DNA from: Sphingomonadales bacterium | GTDB taxonomy: Bacteria > Pseudomonadota > Alphaproteobacteria > Sphingomonadales > Sphingomonadaceae | Direction: 5' to 3' | NCBI GenBank assembly: GCA_004173185.1 | Contig: SEFZ01000025.1 | Coordinates: 1-63,082, forward strand | Length of the DNA: 63,082 bases | Program-made: the position numbers and the translations under genes | The notes under the pieces: model-generated | What the model saw: only the letters and a program-made list of their open reading frames with translations | Told to the model about the DNA's origin: nothing | The model's database searches: none | Part shown: positions 58,879 through 63,082 of the stretch, piece after piece | Numbering within the stretch: the first letter of the stretch is position 1 | How the letters are laid out: the number at the start of each line of letters is the position of its first letter

Positions 58879-60670
58879 GATCCCTCCGCGTCGGGGCCGC
58901 CCGTCCGCCGATCTTGACCGAAGTCGCACCCGGTAGGCCGGGGAAGCGCGGCCACAGGCCCTGGGTCAGCGCCTCGCGGCTGGACGATTTCCGTCCCTCC
59001 TGATTTTCGTACATCCAGTAATTGCGCAGCACGGTCATCACGTAGCCGCGCGTCTCCCAATAAGGGATGCTCTCGATATAGAGCAGCGGATCGCCATTAT
59101 CGCGGCTCATCGAGTTCCACAGAGTCACCGGCGTCGGCCCGGCATTATAAGCCGCAATCACCTTGGGCAGCAGCCCGCCGGTGAACGATCCATCGCGGAG
59201 CTGCTCGAGATAGGATTGCCCGATCTCCATATTGACCGAAGGTTTGGTCAGGTCGCTTGCGACATAGGTAACGCCCTTGCGGCGGCCCACATCGGTTGCT
59301 GCGCCGGTTTTCACCTGCATCAGGCCCATCGCGCCCGCGGCGCTGCGAATCTCTGCGTTGAAGCGCGATTCCTGCAACGTGTGGGCAAAGACCAGGTTCT
59401 TGTCGACGCGCCAGCCGCCATCGGGTGCCCAGTTCGGCGCGGGATAGCGCGCGGCGACCTGCACCACTGCGCCCGAAGGGCCGTTATGCGAAAGCCAGAG
59501 CTGGGTCATCGGCAGGCTCAGCCGCCCGGCCAGCTTGGTAAGCGCGGCATGTTCGGAAGCGCTGCCGATCTTCGCCTGATAGCGGATCACTTCGTCGGCC
59601 AGCCGGTTCTCGCCGATTTCGGTCAGCGCGGCGGCGACGCGCACGTTCGGGCGGCGCTCGAGCATCTTCCAGTCTTCGGCAACAAAGGCTTCGCCGCGCC
59701 CCGGCCGGTTCTCTATGGCCAGCGCCTGCTTGGCGAGCAGGCCGTAAAAGGTCTCGCCATATTGCGATGCGGCCTTGAGTTTCATCGAAACGCGCTCGGG
59801 GCGGGCGCATGCCATTTCAGCGCGCGAGCCCCAGTAAAGCCCGGCGGAGCGGAGTTCGGTGTCGGCGGCGCGGGTTGCAACGCGGTCGAATGACACGGCG
59901 GCGCCTTCGCAATCCTGCTGGCGCCATGCGGCAAGTCCCGAGACCCAATCGGCCTGCGCGACCCAATCGCCCGAACCCTGCGTAGCGCGCGCGGCAACGC
60001 GGCGAGCGCTATTGTCGTCGCCGGCTACGTAATAAATCCACGCGACCTTCTGCTGCCATTCGGTTGCGGAATCGGGAGTGAGGTTGACGCCAAGGCGATC
60101 GACCAATGCCTCGGCGTTCGGGCCATCATCTGCCTTTACGTAAGGCTGGATCGCCAGCGCAATTTCCATCGCGGCGTTGTCGCTGCTCACGGTCCGCGCA
60201 CGCTGGCGCACCGGTGCGGCATCATACCAGACAAGGCGCTGGGTCTGCGGGAGCGAAGGCGTGGTGGTCGCGCCGCGCTTCTGCGCCATGCGGCTGATCT
60301 GATCGGCCTGGGGCAGTTCGGGTGCTTCGGCGAGCAATGCGATCAGCGGCGGCAGCTCGACCTTGGGTGAGTTCTTGGCGGTGTAAAGCTCGGCGCGGGC
60401 AATCGCATGCAGCGGGCCGGGTTTCATCGAATCGAGCTGGATCTGCGCGTCCTGCCACTTTTCGCCGCGGATCGCGGAGAAGGCAGTACGATACCCTTCG
60501 CGCTGCGCCTTATCGAGCTGATCGGGAACGCCATCTCCGTCGCGAGCGACTGGCGCGGGCGCGGGCGTGGTCGGGCCATCGCCGAACGGCAACACAGGCC
60601 GGTCATCGGCATGGGCAATTGCAGGTACTGCGATAATCGCCGCAGCGGCAAGAAGGATACGCTTGGTCAC
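58865..60670 (-). CDS. Soluble lytic murein transglycosylase (Slt-like)
   Basis: A 601-residue periplasmic enzyme cleaving peptidoglycan between MurNAc and GlcNAc with 1,6-anhydro formation. A signal peptide ends AIAHA-DD near residue 21. A long alpha-superhelical region follows (TPR-like, about 50-430). The C-terminal SLT domain has the catalytic Glu in HTLQESRFNAEIRSAAGAMG, then LMQVKTGAATDVG and VIAAYNAGPTPVTLW. The layout matches Slt70. It overlaps the glycosylase gene upstream by 4 bp and moaB downstream by 14 bp, so the three are one operon. Confidence 0.93.
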   Translation of the reverse strand: MTKRILLAAAAIIAVPAIAHADDRPVLPFGDGPTTPAPAPVARDGDGVPDQLDKAQREGYRTAFSAIRGEKWQDAQIQLDSMKPGPLHAIARAELYTAKNSPKVELPPLIALLAEAPELPQADQISRMAQKRGATTTPSLPQTQRLVWYDAAPVRQRARTVSSDNAAMEIALAIQPYVKADDGPNAEALVDRLGVNLTPDSATEWQQKVAWIYYVAGDDNSARRVAARATQGSGDWVAQADWVSGLAAWRQQDCEGAAVSFDRVATRAADTELRSAGLYWGSRAEMACARPERVSMKLKAASQYGETFYGLLAKQALAIENRPGRGEAFVAEDWKMLERRPNVRVAAALTEIGENRLADEVIRYQAKIGSASEHAALTKLAGRLSLPMTQLWLSHNGPSGAVVQVAARYPAPNWAPDGGWRVDKNLVFAHTLQESRFNAEIRSAAGAMGLMQVKTGAATDVGRRKGVTYVASDLTKPSVNMEIGQSYLEQLRDGSFTGGLLPKVIAAYNAGPTPVTLWNSMSRDNGDPLLYIESIPYWETRGYVMTVLRNYWMYENQEGRKSSSREALTQGLWPRFPGLPGATSVKIGGRAAPTRRDLGNR

Positions 60671-61374
60671 AGGCTCCCCCGGGTCAACAGCAACAAATGC
60701 TTCCAGGCTTCGCTTTTGGCGGCGGGCCGTTCCAACAGGAAACGCGGGTGAAAGCTCGCCACCACGCGCGTTGTGCAGCCAAAAAGGTTAATGTCTTCCA
60801 TACCGTTTATCGGCCCGTCGATCAGCCGTTCCGCTGCCTGCCCGAAAAGCATCAGCCGTTCGGGCCGCAACAGGCTGATATGATGGCGGGCAAGCTGGAC
60901 CAGCCGGGCTTCCTGCTCGGGCGGGATGCGCCCGGTCAGCGGCCGCGCCACGGCGAGCGATCCCAGATAGACCGATTCGCGCTCCAGCCCGATTGCGGCG
61001 AGCATCCGGTCAAACAGCACGCCCGTGGCGCCGCTCATCAGCGAATCGCGGTCCTCGGTGCACGGCATGTCGCTGAAAATCACCAATTTCGGATGCGCGG
61101 GGCCGCGCGGGGCGATCAATGGCGTGTGCCAGCCGCTTTCCGGCGCCGCTCCGCCCATCCGCCATGTGATAAAGTCGTCCAGCGTGGTCGGCAAAATCTC
61201 GGGTGCCGCTGCCGCTACGGCAGCCTCGGCCGCAGCAGCCGAAGGCACGGCGACAGGGCGCGCGAGCCAGTTGCGTGGCTCGTCATCCTGCAGCGTTTCG
61301 ACCCCCGCATCGCGCCACCATTCCAGTGCGCTTGCGAGGCCTTGCTGCCAATCGTGCGAGTGTTCCGCCCCCAT
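60667..61374 (-). CDS. Uracil-DNA glycosylase family protein (iron-sulfur cysteines absent)
   Basis: A 235-residue protein of the family 4/5 uracil-DNA glycosylase superfamily. The glycosylase core is recognisable as KLVIFSDMPCTEDRDSLMSG, then ATGVLFDRMLAAIGLERESV, YLGSLAVARPLTGRIPPEQE and the second motif SFHPRFLLERP. The four cysteines that hold the [4Fe-4S] cluster of family 4 enzymes are not present, and the first motif GEAPGxxED is replaced by SDMPCTEDRD. It may be a divergent member with altered activity. It overlaps the lytic transglycosylase gene by 4 bp. Confidence 0.8.
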   Translation of the reverse strand: MGAEHSHDWQQGLASALEWWRDAGVETLQDDEPRNWLARPVAVPSAAAAEAAVAAAAPEILPTTLDDFITWRMGGAAPESGWHTPLIAPRGPAHPKLVIFSDMPCTEDRDSLMSGATGVLFDRMLAAIGLERESVYLGSLAVARPLTGRIPPEQEARLVQLARHHISLLRPERLMLFGQAAERLIDGPINGMEDINLFGCTTRVVASFHPRFLLERPAAKSEAWKHLLLLTRGSL

Positions 61375-61501
61375 ATCGTCCTTTCAAACCCTGTTGACGT
61401 CGCGGTCAATCTGCCTTCATCGACGTGGGGACAGGACGTTGCCGCCACGCGACGACAAGCGCGAGCGGCGTCCCGGACAAGGACTAGCAGGGGAATTGAG
61501 A

Positions 61502-63082
61502 ATGAGCGAGCGCGAGTCGATGCCGTATGACGTAGTGATCGTCGGCGCGGGTCCAGCGGGGCTTTCGGCGGCGATTCGCCTCAAGCAGCTTGCTGCGGAT
61601 GCCGGAACCGAGCTTTCGGTATGCGTCCTGGAAAAGGGCTCCGAAGTCGGCGCGCACATCCTGTCGGGTGCGGTGATCGATCCCAAGGCGCTCGACGAAC
61701 TGCTGCCCACGTGGCGCGACGATGATTGCCCGCTGGCGCGCACGCCCGTCACCGAAAATCATCATTGGGTGCTGACGGAGAAGGGCAAGTCCGGCTTCCC
61801 CGAATTCATGACGCCGCCCTTCCTGCACAACAAGGGCACCTATACCGGCTCGCTCGGCAATCTCTGCCGCTGGCTGGCCGGCAAGGCCGAAGAACTGGGC
61901 GTCGAAATCTTCCCGGGCTTCGCCGCCGCCGAAATCCTCTACAATGAGGACGGATCGGTGAAGGGCGTCGCCACCGGCGATATGGGCGTTGCGCGAGACG
62001 GCACGCACAAGGGCGATTACCAGCCTGGCCTCGAACTCCACGCGAAATACACCTTCTTCGGCGAAGGCGTGCGCGGGCACCTTTCCAAGCAGTTGATCCG
62101 CCAGTTCGATCTGGCGAAGGACGCCCAGCCGCAGGTTTACGGCATCGGCATCAAGGAATTGTGGGACATTGATCCCAAGAAGCACGTGCCCGGCAAGGTG
62201 ATTCACACCCAGGGCTGGCCGCTCAAGGAAGGCGAGTCCAACGGCGGCGGTTTCCTCTATCATCAGGCCGATGGTCAGGTGGCATTGGGCTTCGTGGTCT
62301 GGCTCAATTACACCAATCCCTATCTCTCGCCGTTCAACGAGATGCAGCGCTGGAAAACCCATCCCGCGATTGCCGAGATCCTCGAAGGCGCAAAGCGCGT
62401 CTCTTACGGTGCCCGCGCGATCAGCGATGGCGGCTTCCAGTCGGTGCCCAAATTGGTGATGCCCGGTGCCGCCCTGATCGGCGACAGCGCAGGGTTCCTC
62501 AACGTGCCCCGGATTAAGGGCACGCACACGTCGATGAAATCCGGCATGATGGCCGCCGAAGCAGCCTTTGCGGCGGTGCAGGGCGGTCGCACCTCGGATG
62601 AGCTGGCCGCTTATCCTGAGGCCTATGAGAGCAGCTGGGTCTATAAGGAGCTGCGCGGCGTCCGGAACGTCGTCCCGCTCGTCAAGAAGTTCGGCGATAC
62701 CTGGGGCACGGTCGCATCCGGCGTGGCGATGTGGATGGAGCTTGCGGGCATCCGCTGGCCGTTCACGATGAAGCATCACCCGGACAATGAAAGCCTGGTC
62801 CATGCCAGCGAAGCGCGGCAGATCGACTATCCCAAGCCCGATGGCGTGCTCACCTTCGATCGCCTCTCCTCGGTGTTCATCTCGAACACCAATCACGAGG
62901 AGGATCAGCCGGTTCACCTGACACTGAAAGATCCCGATATTCCCATCGGTTACAATCTTCTGATGTACGCCGAGCCGGCGCAGCGTTACTGTCCGGCAGG
63001 CGTGTATGAAGTGGTGGGGGAAGGCGATGATCTGCGGTTCCAGATCAACGCGCAGAATTGCGTGCACTGCAAGACCTGCGAC
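61502..63082 (+). CDS. Electron transfer flavoprotein-ubiquinone oxidoreductase (partial, runs off right edge)
   Basis: This membrane-associated enzyme passes electrons from ETF to ubiquinone and so links acyl-CoA dehydrogenases, such as the isovaleryl-CoA dehydrogenase in this window, to respiration. The 527 codons visible are open to the last base. The FAD loop is VVIVGAGPAGLSAAIRLKQL. The flavin/quinone region has HILSGAVIDPKALDELLP and GGGFLYHQADGQVALGFVVW. The iron-sulfur cluster is in AQRYCPAGVY and NCVHCKTCD at the very end, three of the four cysteines in CxxCxxC spacing. About 20 residues are missing. Start: ATG 61502. Confidence 0.95.
   Translation, partial: MSERESMPYDVVIVGAGPAGLSAAIRLKQLAADAGTELSVCVLEKGSEVGAHILSGAVIDPKALDELLPTWRDDDCPLARTPVTENHHWVLTEKGKSGFPEFMTPPFLHNKGTYTGSLGNLCRWLAGKAEELGVEIFPGFAAAEILYNEDGSVKGVATGDMGVARDGTHKGDYQPGLELHAKYTFFGEGVRGHLSKQLIRQFDLAKDAQPQVYGIGIKELWDIDPKKHVPGKVIHTQGWPLKEGESNGGGFLYHQADGQVALGFVVWLNYTNPYLSPFNEMQRWKTHPAIAEILEGAKRVSYGARAISDGGFQSVPKLVMPGAALIGDSAGFLNVPRIKGTHTSMKSGMMAAEAAFAAVQGGRTSDELAAYPEAYESSWVYKELRGVRNVVPLVKKFGDTWGTVASGVAMWMELAGIRWPFTMKHHPDNESLVHASEARQIDYPKPDGVLTFDRLSSVFISNTNHEEDQPVHLTLKDPDIPIGYNLLMYAEPAQRYCPAGVYEVVGEGDDLRFQINAQNCVHCKTCD

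Overview
The window is GC-rich (roughly 65%) and looks like alphaproteobacterial chromosome, most probably from a member of the Sphingomonadaceae. The reasons are two large TonB-dependent receptors with catabolic neighbours, several serine hydrolases, MucR-type regulators, a Ti-plasmid-like traC/traD/traA module, and typical dispersed palindromes such as the one at 9679-9768. The assignment is inferred from gene style; no rRNA is present.

Region A (1-13.6 kb) is core metabolism. It carries the methylcrotonyl-CoA carboxylase beta chain and isovaleryl-CoA dehydrogenase (leucine breakdown), 4-hydroxyphenylpyruvate and homogentisate dioxygenases (tyrosine breakdown), a Rieske protein, a flavoprotein, an MHS-type transporter and a YbaK-like deacylase. 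An M13 peptidase and an SGNH hydrolase lie divergently inside the leucine genes. The left edge cuts a DUF559 nuclease-like gene that is bracketed by inverted copies of a palindrome.

Region B (13.7-24.8 kb) reads as an uptake-and-digestion cluster. It contains a TonB-dependent receptor, a secreted class-C-type serine hydrolase, an ECF sigma factor, a secreted M20 peptidase overlapping a CapA-like protein, and a LysR regulator divergent from a DauA-like D-amino-acid dehydrogenase. A D-residue-containing peptide or polymer is a reasonable guess for the substrate.

Region C (25.76-56.36 kb) appears to be one integrated mobile island. A P4-type integrase sits beside tRNA-Glu, and the last 15 bases of that tRNA are repeated exactly and in the same orientation at 25756-25770. 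Near-identical AATACCATC motifs lie inside both ends. The island carries a TraA-type relaxase, traC and traD. Between traC and traA is a sequence matching the MOB-Q nic region, with its inverted repeat in the right place. No type IV secretion genes are visible, so it looks like an integrative mobilizable element. Its cargo includes an ArsR/SRPBCC pair, a hybrid histidine kinase, a fused nucleotidyltransferase-HEPN protein, a MucR homologue lacking zinc ligands, a soluble chemotaxis-like sensor, a GAF-GGDEF-EAL protein, and a GntR-linked catabolic cluster (receptor, MFS, M28-like protein, GST, two serine esterases/hydrolases, acyl-CoA ligase, SDR). An IS91-type transposase with a companion tyrosine recombinase lies between cargo and integrase.

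Region D (56.4-63.1 kb) returns to core genes: tRNA-Glu, recJ, moaB, a soluble lytic transglycosylase, a uracil-DNA-glycosylase-like protein, and ETF:ubiquinone oxidoreductase cut by the right edge. The last enzyme receives electrons from acyl-CoA dehydrogenases such as the isovaleryl-CoA dehydrogenase of region A.
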